From the NCBI GenBank assembly GCA_905182995.1, contig CAJJDP010000075.1, forward strand, positions 189,210-253,209: a stretch of 64,000 bases of DNA. Reading direction: 5' to 3'. Under the pieces are notes generated by a model. It was given only the letters and a program-made list of their open reading frames with translations. It was not told the origin of the DNA and made no database searches. The translations under genes were made by a program, and so were the position numbers. Position 1 is the stretch's first letter; each line of letters opens with the position of its first letter. Source of the DNA: Paramecium octaurelia (taxonomy: Eukaryota > Ciliophora > Oligohymenophorea > Peniculida > Parameciidae). Positions 25,012 through 38,293 of the stretch are shown one piece after another.

Positions 25012-28000
25012 TCATTGCACATATAATAGTTTTCTCGTACCTCTTATAAAATCGAATTGCTACAATTCAATTGTCTATTTAGTTTAATGCTATTCTAATT
25101 ATATTTTAATTTCTTCTAATTCAAATTTTAAGTTATATTTCTCGTTTATGTTTATCAAATTACTCTAAATGTGTTGGTGATCCTCAAGCAAAATCTCTTT
25201 TAATTATGAATTTGTAAAAGTTGAATTATTAAAACTATTCATAGATACAGATCTTAAGTCTTGAAAGAGTCTTAAAAACAATACATTTGTATCAATAATT
25301 GTATCCTTAATGCTGGGGATTTTAGGTTCACTGCATTGATCAACCAACTCTTAAAATTCAAGCATGGTTTCAAATGCTTCTGCAATTTTATTTATGTAAA
25401 TTAAAAAAAATTATTTATCGGAAACCAATACACTTTATCTTTCAAGTTGGCATCCTATAATAGTTTTTTTCAATCAAATAATAAATTATCACCCTTAATC
25501 ATAACCTCAAAAATGTTTACACAAATCAACTAAAAAAAAAAAATATAAGTTATTTTTCTTAAAATTATGCTTGTTTGAATGGTTTATCAGGAATTTACAT
25601 TGGTGGTTGAAAGCTCTATAATTCTAGAAATTTCTTAAATCAATTAATCAATATCAAGAATAGTCGATTACAAATCATACCTGAACATTCTCTTTAATAA
25701 TTGAACTAGAGAAGCAAACTTTTGTTTTTCAATCAAATAATTTATATTTGGTAACATGAGAACTATATTTTTAGAATGACTTGGCAAATAATATTGAATC
25801 ACATATTATATTCTATCTAAAGGCTAGATCTGTTCTTATTACATATATTCATCTATAAATTGTTATTGTTTTGTGTTATCAAATCATTTGTATTATCAAT
25901 TTTTTCCTATTTTTTTAATTTTTATTCCTATTCATCTATTTTTTACTTGTAATCTGGTTTAATGGTTGAAGTATATTAATGAAATGGGGTTAAAATATAA
26001 TTGGCTGTATCGAAAAATATTTGATATTGATTTAATTGATATAATGTAACCAAACACTTTTGGTATTGTTTCATTTAAATATAACCTTTTTTGTTGATGT
26101 ATTTTAATTTATTAAGCCATATCTAATAATATTTGAAGCAATTAGGATTCATAAAATTCATTTTAAACCAATTAATTCAAATTGATAGTTCCTAATTCAA
26201 TTAACAAAGAATATTATTATTGATAATCTTAATTTTGATCTTATTGTAAAATTGCTACTCTTATTGTATTATTATTAATTTTACTAATTTAAAATACAGT
26301 TTATCTAATTCATAATGATTGCTGCCTTCTCGAAACATTAAATTTTATATTTAAATCTTCATTCAAAGCTTAAATTGAGTATTAGAATTACATTCGTTAC
26401 CATTATACTGGAATATCTTTTAAAGATTTGCTATGCAACTTTAAATTACTTCAATTATAAATTTAGTGAAGATCAATCTCCATCATCTACCAAAATTTAT
26501 TCAAAAAACACAATAATTGGATTTAGAAATTTAGTCTTGTTTTCATAAATTTCCAAACTNTAAGTCTTGAAAGAGTCTTAAAAACAATACATTTGTATCA
26601 ATAATTGTATCCTTAATGCTGGGGATTTTAGGTTCACTGCATTGATCAACCAACTCTTAAAATTCAAGCATGGTTTCAAATGCTTCTGCAATTTTATTTA
26701 TGTAAATTAAAAAAAATTATTTATCGGAAACCAATACACTTTATCTTTCAAGTTGGCATCCTATAATAGTTTTTTTCAATCAAATAATAAATTATCACCC
26801 TTAATCATAACCTCAAAAATGTTTACACAAATCAACTAAAAAAAAAAAATATAAGTTATTTTTCTTAAAATTATGCTTGTTTGAATGGTTTATCAGGAAT
26901 TTACATTGGTGGTTGAAAGCTCTATAATTCTAGAAATTTCTTAAATCAATTAATCAATATCAAGAATAGTCGATTACAAATCATACCTGAACATTCTCTT
27001 TAATAATTGAACTAGAGAAGCAAACTTTTGTTTTTCAATCAAATAATTTATATTTGGTAACATGAGAACTATATTTTTAGAATGACTTGGCAAATAATAT
27101 TGAATCACATATTATATTCTATCTAAAGGCTAGATCTGTTCTTATTACATATATTCATCTATAAATTGTTATTGTTTTGTGTTATCAAATCATTTGTATT
27201 ATCAATTTTTTCCTATTTTTTTAATTTTTATTCCTATTCATCTATTTTTTACTTGTAATCTGGTTTAATGGTTGAAGTATATTAATGAAATGGGGTTAAA
27301 ATATAATTGGCTGTATCGAAAAATATTTGATATTGATTTAATTGATATAATGTAACCAAACACTTTTGGTATTGTTTCATTTAAATATAACCTTTTTTGT
27401 TGATGTATTTTAATTTATTAAGCCATATCTAATAATATTTGAAGCAATTAGGATTCATAAAATTCATTTTAAACCAATTAATTCAAATTGATAGTTCCTA
27501 ATTCAATTAACAAAGAATATTATTATTGATAATCTTAATTTTGATCTTATTGTAAAATTGCTACTCTTATTGTATTATTATTAATTTTACTAATTTAAAA
27601 TACAGTTTATCTAATTCATAATGATTGCTGCCTTCTCGAAACATTAAATTTTATATTTAAATCTTCATTCAAAGCTTAAATTGAGTATTAGAATTACATT
27701 CGTTACCATTATACTGGAATATCTTTTAAAGATTTGCTATGCAACTTTAAATTACTTCAATTATAAATTTAGTGAAGATCAATCTCCATCATCTACCAAA
27801 ATTTATTCAAAAAACACAATAATTGGATTTAGAAATTTAGTCTTGTTTTCATAAATTTCCAAACTTTTTGTCCTAGAATTCCATAAATTTCAACTGATCA
27901 ATAATCCAACTCTCTACTAATTTACATTGGTTCTATCTAAGCAAGCCAAACACAATTACTGATTTTCATAATGTCTTGTATTATTCTATAGAATTCAACA

Positions 28001-28950
28001 CCTTGTGTGATTTCATCAAAATTATAATTCTTATATATAATTAATGTATCTGGTTAATATTGATGAACTTTTAATTCATAAGCCTCTAACAAATTTTGAT
28101 CTGCTTATTTGTTTAAATTCATTAAGTTCGAAGCTAAAACTCTCTCGTATTCTTTCAAAAATAAAATTCTTGAAATGATTTGTAAAAACAATTTGATCTG
28201 ATTCTCCAATATCCAGGAACACTCGCTCTAATTTATTTAAATTAACATTTCAAATTAGCTACAACAACTATCTATGAATTTTCTTCAAAATTAGTTACAT
28301 TACCATCTTTCTACTCCCCCATTGAAGCCAATCTAGTCCCTGAAACTTTCAAAAATCTTTTGGAGAGAAAAGCTATTTTTATACAGTTCTTTGCATAGTC
28401 CTCTGTTCCATATTATTCCATATGAATGCTTCTCTATCGATATCATCGCATTCTCATATATAAAATAGAATCCTTTTGAAATTAAATTTCTCAGATTTGA
28501 TACAACATCTTAGATTTCTGTAATAGAAGCAACTCTGTCTGTTGTCCAAATCTATATATTTGATGGAATGAATGTGAAAGAAGTCCTTATATAGAGGATG
28601 AAATTAATGATGGGTGCAACGATCGACCATCAATAAAAATATCATAGATTTTATGTTTATGAAACCTATAAATGCAGAATAAGTTTAGGATGATTCTTAG
28701 AGTTTGCAACTTTTGAGATCCTCCACAGAAAGACGAAAATCTTTTCGATTAATTATTAATCGTGTAGTTATCTAAAGACTTTTACGATTGCATTCAAGCT
28801 ATCTATTAAATTAGGATTTAAAACAATTTCTGATTGTATAATAAGTACCTTTATAGTTTAGATATATTGAGGTAATAGTACATTTTGATTTTGAGTAGCA
28901 ATCTCCCTTTTAAAATCTATTTTAAATTCTAATGTGAAGTATATAATATA
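25012..28950 (-). CDS. Unrecognised multi-exon protein, interrupted by an assembly duplication
   Basis: Minus-strand coding runs from about 28950 to TGA at 25012-25014 but passes the N at 26560, so one copy of the duplicated 1,305 bp must be dropped to read it. Readable blocks include a helical N-terminal region (NPNLIDSLNAIVKVFRQLHD), an SNIQIWTTDRVAS block, a long alpha-helical middle (SEC..ILENQIKLFLQII) and a C-terminal coiled coil (KFELEEIKIQLEQHQTKQ). Several introns of 21-38 nt are needed, and some junctions around 28590-28700 are unresolved. The start is uncertain: no in-frame ATG follows the upstream TGA at 28951. An ATG-containing short first exon overlapping the previous gene's stop is possible. 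It has a large helical, membrane-free character; I cannot name the family. Confidence 0.5.
25255..26559. repeat. Direct repeat A, copy 1 (assembly overlap)
   Basis: This block reappears base for base, as far as I can compare, at 26561-27865, offset 1,306, with one N between the copies. Identity of AT-rich non-coding and coding alike, ending exactly at an N, is the signature of two contig ends that overlap but were not merged. Confidence 0.93.
26560..26560. other. Single-N assembly gap
   Basis: One ambiguous base separates the two identical 1,305-bp blocks. It is a scaffold join of minimal size, not a sequenced base. Confidence 0.95.
26561..27865. repeat. Direct repeat A, copy 2 (assembly overlap)
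   Basis: Second copy of the 25255-26559 block. In the collapsed sequence this copy joins 27866 onward to 25254 downward, restoring one gene on the minus strand. Confidence 0.93.
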
Positions 28951-28974
28951 TCAATTATTAATAAACACACATAT

Positions 28975-31900
28975 TCATACATTTGATTAATCATTATTTT
29001 CATCCTCTAGGGTTTCATATTTAGTCTAAATTTACACCTTTTCTTTTGCTTCCTCCATTTATTTCTCTAATTGTAAATTCAGATTCTCTTTCTTTAGCTT
29101 TCTTATTCTTCTATATATTTTACACAAAACACATAATCTAATATTGGATTTGAATTATTACAATACTATAACTACTGTCAAAAATATTGTCACTCCAATA
29201 ATAAGTTCATTGAACCTATGTTTGTACCAATATAAGGAGACGTTTGGCATTCCAATTTCAGCAACATGGTAATATAGTTCATAATCATTAATGGTTAAGT
29301 TGTTAAAAACTAAAACCTAAGCTCTAATAGCTATAAATAATTGAGGATGCCTTGATTATTTAACAACAGCAATATTAGTTACTATTTGATCAGAATAATT
29401 GAGAGCATAAAGCCCAATATCAACCTATTCATAATTATCTGAGTGATTTTAGTGATAATTTGCATACCAATTGTATTGACAAAGTCCTATCACATGAGCA
29501 TACTGAATATTACTACCCCAACTAATAGAATATTTTATTAAACTGTTTATTTCTTGATTAAGATCACAGCCAATGCATTTCAATGGTTTGAATTTCACAG
29601 TAATGAAATCCGTATCATATGTCTCAAATTAGTAATTTATTTAACCATCTCCTCCCATAACTAATTGTCCATATGGAGCAAATTCTTGGGCTTTATATAC
29701 CTGAGTTGTGAACTTATACACACTTTCATTTGATGAAAATTCAAAGAAGATAGGGCCTTGTTTAACTGGCAAAATAATATCAGTTAATTGACCTTCTATT
29801 GTAGTCTTACTAGCAGTATAAGTTCTATTAATAAATTCATCATAATTTTAAGTAATAGATACTTTCAACTCACCTAAACAATTATATACTTAAACTGCTA
29901 ACTTACCTTCATAGGGTATATAAGATTCATAAAACTTCTCTAAAGAATCAATAATCTAATCATTTTAACTTGATTTCTCATCTATCATTAAGACCTCTTT
30001 GCTTACAATGCTGATTTGTAGATCAATTCGATTTAAATAGTTGTTACCGAAATAATATATCTCTTTGAATTATTACCTTCTTATCGGAACAATGTCTCCC
30101 TCACGATTAAATGCATACTCGACATTTATATTCTCATTTCCTTTGATTTCTAATAAGCTATGGATTTTGATAGTTAATAGACCTTCTAACATTGGTAAAA
30201 GGAAAGTCTATTAATTATACCTGCTAGAAATAGGTATAAGTAAAGTGAAATTGCCATTATCTGTTTGATTTGATACCTCCATTTTGAAGTACTCTGAACC
30301 CTATAATCTCACACCATATGGAACCATTTTAATCACTAACTATGGCTATTTTCTATAACGATTTTTGTGATATAATGTAATAACAGGTGTTTGTCTACTC
30401 AGATAAGCAAATGTAATGATTCCGTCTTGGAGTAGTAAACCATTGCCAGTTGTTGATTAGGTTACTAGAATAGAATAATTGGATGGCAACTATTAGTTAT
30501 TCTTAACAATAATATAGAGATCATCATCATTATAATGACCTGCCAAGGTATGCGATCCATTTGCATAAGGTGTATAATTAGTTTCCTTTAAGTGTTCTCT
30601 TGGAGGGATTATAGCTTAATAGTAAGAGATAGAGGAAGTAGTATTCATTAATTTCTATTATTTGATTATATTATATGGTCCATATTGGTAGAGAGAAGAG
30701 TCTAGTACAGCATTATATCCAATCCACATCTATGTGTCACCGGCATTTTGATTAATTTACACCTCAACTTAATGATCTGTGTTATAAGAGAAATGATAGA
30801 TGTTGTAATCGTTCTCGTTTTCCAAGAAATCTGTAAATGCAATATTTTATGGTAATTAAACAAAATTTAACTAAGAAGTCACTACTATCAATAAATCTAC
30901 GTTGATTCCAACAGTCTTAATTTTGATGATATATGTGCACAATTCACAATATTTCTTATTGTCATTTTTTTAAATAATATGTTAATTATAGAATTACCCT
31001 GCTAAAAATTATTCTTAAATAATTATCTCTTCTTCACATTCCTTATTGATATTGTCTAAACATCTAGAAATTTAAATCATTGATGTGCCTTAAACTTTTA
31101 TGAATTTAAAGTATAAATCATCATTGTGTTGGATGTTAAAGTATTGATATTAGACTTCTTCTTGAATGTCTAGTTTAATCCTTGTTGGCACTCCCATCAT
31201 TAATTTATGGCTATTCTTGTCGTTAGATATTTCCAATGATAATTAAAACTTGCTGTAATCAACAATAGAGTAGATTTATATAGTTATATAAGGATTACTA
31301 GTGAGATTCAAAGCAGTTAGTTTTTCTTGTATCTGTGCTTGAGTCAACTCTAAAATATTGCCTTCTACCTCATATTCACATTATTCAGTATCAATATGTT
31401 CTTCATCATTTAAATTCAAGCAGATTGAACCTTTGCCATAAATTTCATGTAAGATTAATTTGAATCTTGACTAAGGAGAGATGTCGTTGATTTCAGAGAA
31501 TATAAATTTTCTTGGCTTTAACTTATCCACTGAAACTTAAATTGACTATCCGCTTTTGAGGTCCATATACTGTTGAGTGATAGTGACAAAAACAGTATCA
31601 TCGAAATTAATTCTTCTATCATTTTGATATTATACATTCTGTCCTTCTAATAAGATTTTCAACACACAATCAGGTTCACAGAATTTAAATGCATTAGAAT
31701 GAATACTCTTAGAATGCTAGGTTTTGTATTCTTCTTTTGCATAAAGAGAATTAGATTCCTAATCTTAAGAATCAAAGATTTATATTTAATATCTTGTGTA
31801 CCCATAATGTGAATTAATGTGAAATTATACATCAAGTTAAGGGGAGACTACTTTGTAATATAAGAATGTTTCTTGAAATAGATATTCTAAATTAAAAGTG

Positions 31901-34311
31901 TATTCTTATCCATCTTTAAGTTCAAGAGCAGTTTGTGGATTCCAAATGTTTAGATTGAATAAGATATCTTCATTACCATGATTTTCAATTATTAGATAAG
32001 CTTAACAAATACTACTTACATCAGAATTATCATCAATGTCATCTTATGAAACTCCATTCAAACACAAACTATTTAAGGCTGACTCTGTTAATTTAAGTGT
32101 GCTTGAATCTTCACTCTTTGCAAATTAAGAATGATTATCAGGTTTAACATCATTTTACACAGTTAAAGTTAATTTATTATTGCTTTTACTTTATAAACTA
32201 ATGTAAAATATAGTAGTATTTTTGCTATAGTAAAAACTGAAATATTTAGATTTCAAACCTTTTACTCTATCAACAAATTATTAACCTGCATGTAATGTTT
32301 TCACAGTTCTACTTGTTGAATAAGTGAAGGTGTACATGATTTCCTTATCTAAAAATGTTTCAAACAGATTCTGAATACCAATAGTATAATTACCAGAATT
32401 CTAGTAATATTAATCTTGAGGTTGGATTGATAAATAGTTATTTGTAGTGATAAGATCGAATAATTGAAGAGATGGTAACTAATTACCTTATTTCAAAGTC
32501 AAAGCGACTTGCATTCTTGAAGAATGAATAGCAAATTCAATAGTTGGTTATTCTTCATCAATCACTTCTACATTCGAATCCACTTGATTAAAATTAATCA
32601 CGACTCTAAAGTAATGGATTTTGGATTCTCCATTTGTCAATTGCAAAACTCCTCTGTAAGTTTCATCTTCCTTTAATACTTTGATATTAATTTCAGCCTA
32701 TTTAGTAACCTTGGCCATAAATTGAAACATTGTGGTTTCTCTAGCTGTCAAAGTAATGTAATATTGAGTATGTTTCAACTTATCACCTCTAAGAACAACT
32801 AGGTGATCCACACCTCCAAAGTGCTTTGCACATTCAATTCGAACAGGGAAACAACCGCTATCTCTACTTATCATGTATACTATATTATGAGTATTGACTG
32901 TGAACACTAATTCCTCATCATCATCTGATTTTTAATATTTAAGAATGAGATGCTCTTCTTATGACTATTCCAAATAATTGGTATAAGCAACATCGGATTT
33001 AAGAATTCGTTGATTATTATCATTTTAAGTAGTCAACATATAGATATTCTTACTATCACTTGTTACTTCTAATTAGAATCTACAGAATCCTTCTTAATCT
33101 TTATTTTAACAATGTGGTGTAACATATACGGCAGGTTTCTATTCATGTTTGTGAAATCTCAAATTGTGATTGTCTTCATCACTAAATTAACAACCATTTT
33201 AACATTCTGCTATTCTTAAAATATTAGAACATTTTTCAAAATAAATTAATTTAATTCCCACTTCCTGCTCACTTTCAATAGTTTTGAATTAATAATTGTG
33301 TTTACCTTAGTCTTAGATTTTAGATAATATTAACTGATTATTGTATAGTATGGCTTCATCAATCAATTTCACAACCATCAGATATTTCAAAGAACCCCCC
33401 TAACTCAAATTGATAGTCACTTCATCCCCATCAATATCCTCTCTTCTCAAAATGACATGAAATGCTTGTCCTCTTTATTACAATTATATTGGTTCTTGTG
33501 AACTAAAATATTAATTATTCTGTTTGTGAACTTTCAATAATGGTAACATATCTCCAAATATTCCTATCTATAAAATTTTGAATTATTTAGGCAATTTCAA
33601 TTAATAAGTGTTTTCTTCTCTTTCAAACAAATAATCAAATACTTCTTAATTGATTTAAATTTCTTCTTCATCTTTATACAAATATAATTATCCATTTATA
33701 GTTGCTTCTTCTTTAAGATTCAAATTTCCACTCAAAACAGCCAATAATTTGCATTTCTCGCAATCCTTCCTATTTACAGCCACTGTTAACTAAACTTCAT
33801 CTCCATAGAGTCTAGCATTCTCTTCAAATATATCTATTTTTATTTTGTCTGATTCATCATCTTCCAATTTAAATTCTCCCACCATCCTACTATATTTAAT
33901 AGGTAGTTGCATAGAAATCACTTAAATAGGCTATTTCTAAGTCAAAGTCAGCTCTGTACTCTTACTACTCAATTCAATTGCATCATTGCTTATTATTGTA
34001 ATCCTACCAACACATGGTGCATTTAAGCATTTTAAATTTATATCTTCAGATTTGATCGTAAATAATGCAGTCTCATAAAATTCCATCAACTTAAAGTCCT
34101 CTTCTTTACTTTTTAATTGTATCTCACCCAAATCACTCTTCTTTTCATCCTGTAATGGTCGAACATACATAATTAAGAAATCCTTTTCCCATTTCTCTGG
34201 TAATTCAATTTGAATTGATTTACCCTATTTTAAATCAAATAAAAAATCCTTCGACTTCTTAGCCTAAGCTAACATTGCACATAAGAATAATACACAAATT
34301 CGAATGATCAT
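28975..34311 (-). CDS. Very large type I membrane protein
   Basis: This is a 1,778-residue frame without any intron. The N-terminus MIIRICVLFLCAMLAQA is a strong signal peptide. About 1,650 residues of beta-rich, Cys-poor extracytosolic sequence follow, with many repeated strand-like units (…YQNSGNYTIGIQN…, …SGNYTIG-type folds) suggesting tandem Ig-like or C2-like domains. A single transmembrane helix (ELIIGVTIFLTVVIVL) lies at about residues 1705-1720, then a basic stop-transfer (KSNIR..KIYRRIRKLKK) and a short cytosolic coiled coil ending DENNDQSNV. The architecture suggests a secretory-pathway or cell-surface receptor or adhesin. I do not recognise the family. It is transcribed away from another signal-peptide membrane protein across a 293-bp gap. 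Confidence 0.9.
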
Positions 34312-34604
34312 TATATTATATATTTTATTATTTTATAATAGCACAATAATTCACAATAATCGTTATTTACATCTTATGTGTTTAATTCATTCTTTCTCTA
34401 GCTTGAATTCTTATAGATTAAGTTTTGGTTATATATAATTAATAGAAATGGATAATCAGAATTATGAATATCAATATCATCTGAAATATCATATTAAATA
34501 TATGATCTGATTAATTTTGAAAATATTAATATCATTAATCAAACCAATTCATTCCATTTTCTCTAAAGGATATTTGATTAGAGGATAACATATTGGATAA
34601 TTAA
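34312..34604. promoter_or_regulatory. Shared intergenic region between two divergent membrane-protein genes
   Basis: These 293 AT-rich bp hold the upstream regions of both flanking genes, each encoding a signal peptide plus one C-terminal transmembrane helix. No specific motif is recognised. Bidirectional promoter use is inferred only from the arrangement. Confidence 0.5.
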
Positions 34605-36125
34605 ATGTTTTTATTTATAATTTTATATATATCTGCTGGAAAAGATAGTCATTATTTGGGATCCATAAAACACACTCTTCAACCAAATTAAACATTTGAG
34701 CATCAATTCTTTGATGTAAATCAAATTAGATCCCTTGATTTATACTTCCCTGATCCTCCCTATAGGATGATTAATGATGAAGATATGAATTGCTATTGGT
34801 CCAATCAAGCGATAGGACTTAAACCAATTTAAACAATTTCAATGAACATCAGCAATTCTTTAGATTCAGATATAGTTTGTTTTGATGAATGCTTTATTAG
34901 ATAAGGGTAGATGATCTTTACAACAAAGAATTAAACATTGGATCTCCAATACTAAAATTTAAAATTATTAGTATTGCCCTCAGAAGGCCAAATAATTCAT
35001 TATAATGAAAAAGTTGTTAGTATTTTTGATACTGTCAATATGAAAATAATAAATGATAATATTCCTGTTGATTTTACATAGAAATTAAAGTAAAGTCTAG
35101 TGAGTTAATAACATATGGCAACTAAAATAATGTATTTATGCTTAGAAAGTGGAGTATTTGCTTACAACGATGAATATTTTATCATAAATTAATATGGAAC
35201 TAAATGCAAATCAATAATGTTGCAAGACGATAATTTGTATATAATAGCTGATGGAATATCAATTTATGATATTAATGATCCTTTTGAACCTTTTCATATC
35301 TATTCATTTAATATAAGTGGTCATTTCTTTGATATCTATCAGGATTATTTGGCAGTCCTGGAGTTGTTGAGCGATTAGAGAGCGAAATTAAGTTTGTTTA
35401 AACTCAATTTCCAATTTGGATTAAATCAATTAGTAAATATTACATAAGAATCGGAAGGAACAATACAACTAGATTCTTAAGATATTAGATTTGGATTGCT
35501 CAATAAGGACATTGCTATTATTATTAATAAGGAGTAAGTAAACTTGATAACCTTACAAACTAACTTTCATTAAAAATACAGACATAATAGTGGTTTGGGA
35601 TAAGCATAACATTTCTTAGATCCAGAAAATAAGATATTCGTTTTAGATTCACAAATAATTCAAGTTAACAACAATAGTCTTATCTTTTATAATATTACAA
35701 ATCAGAGTTATAATTTGGTATGTAATGCTCCTATTGCACATAAATTAAGGAAACATCTTTTTTTTGGAATTATCAGAAGTGAAGAGAAATGCAGAAGTTC
35801 AAAAATTGTAGATGACCGATTCAAAGAGCTTCTGTCCCGAGAAAAGGCTGATCCAAAAGTACAATGCTATTATACTTTTTAATTGAGTTTGAATATCATG
35901 CCTTTGCAAACACATTGGTCTTTACAATCAAAAATTCTATTGTGTATATTCTTATTTTTACTTATCTTGCTTATATTTCAATAATTCAAGAATCAACAGG
36001 AAAAACAAACTTTGAACAGTTTACAAAGGTTTGAATAATTAAATAGAATCAACCTTTAGAAATAAAAAATACGCATTACTCATGAGGACGAAGAATAGAA
36101 TAATAATAAAATTGACTTTTATTGA
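34605..36125 (+). CDS. Secreted single-pass membrane protein
   Basis: This is an intronless 506-residue frame. It starts MFLFIILYISAGKDSH, a signal peptide. The luminal region (about 20-430) is beta-rich with repeated four-strand units that could form a propeller (e.g. GTKCKSIMLQDDNLYIIADG, EPFHIYSFNISG) and several N-glycosylation sequons (NIS, NITQ, NITNQS). A transmembrane helix (ILLCIFLFLLILLIFQQF) lies near residue 440, followed by a cytosolic Gln/Asn/acidic tail. The layout mirrors its divergent neighbour. It could be a receptor, cargo adaptor or cell-surface partner of that protein; function is not inferable from sequence alone. Confidence 0.88.
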
Positions 36126-36323
36126 TAATTGCATATAATTAATTAAATCAGATATAACTCACATTATTTCAATCTAAATTAATAAAATTATTTTTATATT
36201 CCAATGACTTTAATAGAAAATTATTATGATAGTCTTTCTATAATGAATTATCAAAAAAGTAATAATAAATTTAATTTTAGCCAATTGATTCGAACAATAT
36301 TTATACATATTTATACATTAAAA

Positions 36324-38268
36324 TCAATCCTTATTTAATTGTGAGAAAAATGAACTTATTTTCCCCATCATATTTTATTATTATTAAGGTTATTATGGTG
36401 GTTACTATTATTATTCCTAATCTCCTGGCTAGTTCTACTCTTATTATTAAAGTTGGATTTATTTCTCTTATTAATCCTTTAATTGTTTCTATTTCTCAAA
36501 ACCTTCAATAGCATTCTATTATTAAGTATATATGTTATTTTTACAAATAAATCAGAAGATATCTCTTCATTCAATTCAAAAAAGGCCATAAATTTATACA
36601 TAATATCTTTAATTGCTCCAAACTTAAAATTAAATAGAAGCATATTTTGTGCCATTTGTGTTAAGATAGTTAAGATCATATTCTTTTCTGTTTGAATCTA
36701 ATCAAATAGACTAGTGAAATATATATCATATAATACGTCAAGGACTTTTATCTTTATTATTGCTCCTTAATTTATTCATAGATTTATTAGATTATGCTGG
36801 TTTCCCACAGATCTCTATTTTCCCAAACTTATAGCTTGGAAAAGTCATTTTAAATAAAATAACTCTATGGTTTACCATTTTCAATATTTTCCTTATGGAA
36901 TGTGAATGATAAATTCATCAATTATCTTGAAGTTCCAGCATCAAAAGTATCCAAACACTAATGTAAATAAAATATAGAATACTATTTCTAATATTGAGTT
37001 AAATAAGTTAACAGCATTTTAAAATCCAATTTGTCCAAGTCTAAATTTAGAAGTCGATCTTTTATATTGCAAAGCAATGATTACTAACTTTCTCAATTGA
37101 TAATCATCTTAAATCTTTTTTTTAAATTAATTAAATATCTCTGTGTCGACTTATTCTTCTTTCCAACAATCAGAGACAATTTTTGATGCATAATAGGCAT
37201 TTTCTAGTTTTTGATCTTCGGTTTAGAGAGTCCCTCCCTATTCTACCAGTGAAATGATTTCTTTAACTTTTGGATCATTATTCAATTAAAGTATCTCATC
37301 AAACTCTTTAGAAAAGAATTTTTATAAACTGTTGCTAATAAAGGAATTCAATTGAATCAATTCTGTTTTTTCGAAAAGAGGAGGATTCTCCAATTTCTAA
37401 GATTAGGCGAACTTCTGAACTTCTTCTTCAGGATGTATCTCATCTGTCTTCTCATTTATTTTGTCTAAATCATACTACACATTTTTAGAATGAGAGACTT
37501 CAAAAATCTAATTTATATATGATTATCTACAATCTATCTAATAAGAGTGTCTTTGAATACTGTAATTCTTTTTTCTTCTTATTCTTACATCTGAGTCAGA
37601 ATTGTTTGGATTCTAGTTTTAGCTGTGTCACAATTTATATTGTAATCTGCAACTGATTGTTTATATCTTTATTCCATTTCTTATGATTCCTTTGTTACTT
37701 ACGAGACTTTTTAATTTTAACTGAGTCTCTTCTTATCTGGATATTCTGATAGCAGATTATAGACAACCATCACAGTGGTATTTTATTCATATTCTCTCTT
37801 TTTTTATTTGTAATCTAAAAAATACTAAATATTATTTTATATTTTACTCTTTTATATTCCGAATTGAGAAATTAATGCTCTTTTTCTATTTTTTTGGCTT
37901 CCTCTATCAATTTCTTTGAAGAAGCATTTTATTATTAGATCAATTATTTTAATTGGACAATAAGATCTTCTTTTAATGATTAACATAATCCTTCTGCTTA
38001 ACGCTATCTACTTGTACTCAGACATTTTAGACAATATATTGGGATTTTAAACATTCTAATAATAAGTGAAAATGTAATACTATTGCTTATCTTCAATTTT
38101 GGTTAGATTGTTCACTAATTTTTCTAATGATTTTGCATATTTTTCTTCAATATTTACTCTTTCTTCAAAGCTCTCTATAATTTCTTCAATGATTTTTCTG
38201 CCTTGTTAAGATTGATTAGCTACAAGTTAGAAATGTGAAAAAAATAAATCTGCGTAATTTGATTGCAT
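36324..38268 (-). CDS. F-BAR (FCH) domain protein
   Basis: The protein is 597 residues after six introns (25, 23, 23, 25, 26 and 29 nt), with exact frame closure. The N-terminus MQSNYADLFFSHFQLVANQ leads straight into the FCH signature GRKIIEEIIESFEERVNIEE then KYAKSLEKL. A long helical F-BAR region follows, then further coiled segments and a Gln/Pro-rich tail with a short Phe-containing end (GKISSFFSQL). F-BAR dimers bind and curve membranes in endocytosis and cytokinesis. No SH3 domain is visible. The start codon lies only 25 bp after the stop of the CK1-like gene on the same strand. The family call is firm; partners are unknown. Confidence 0.88.
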
Positions 38269-38293
38269 TTGTTTTATAAATAAATAATAATTT

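Noticed and set aside
25255-27865. Tandem gene duplication or satellite
   Set aside because: The copies are indistinguishable, appear only twice, and meet exactly at an N; assembly overlap is simpler.
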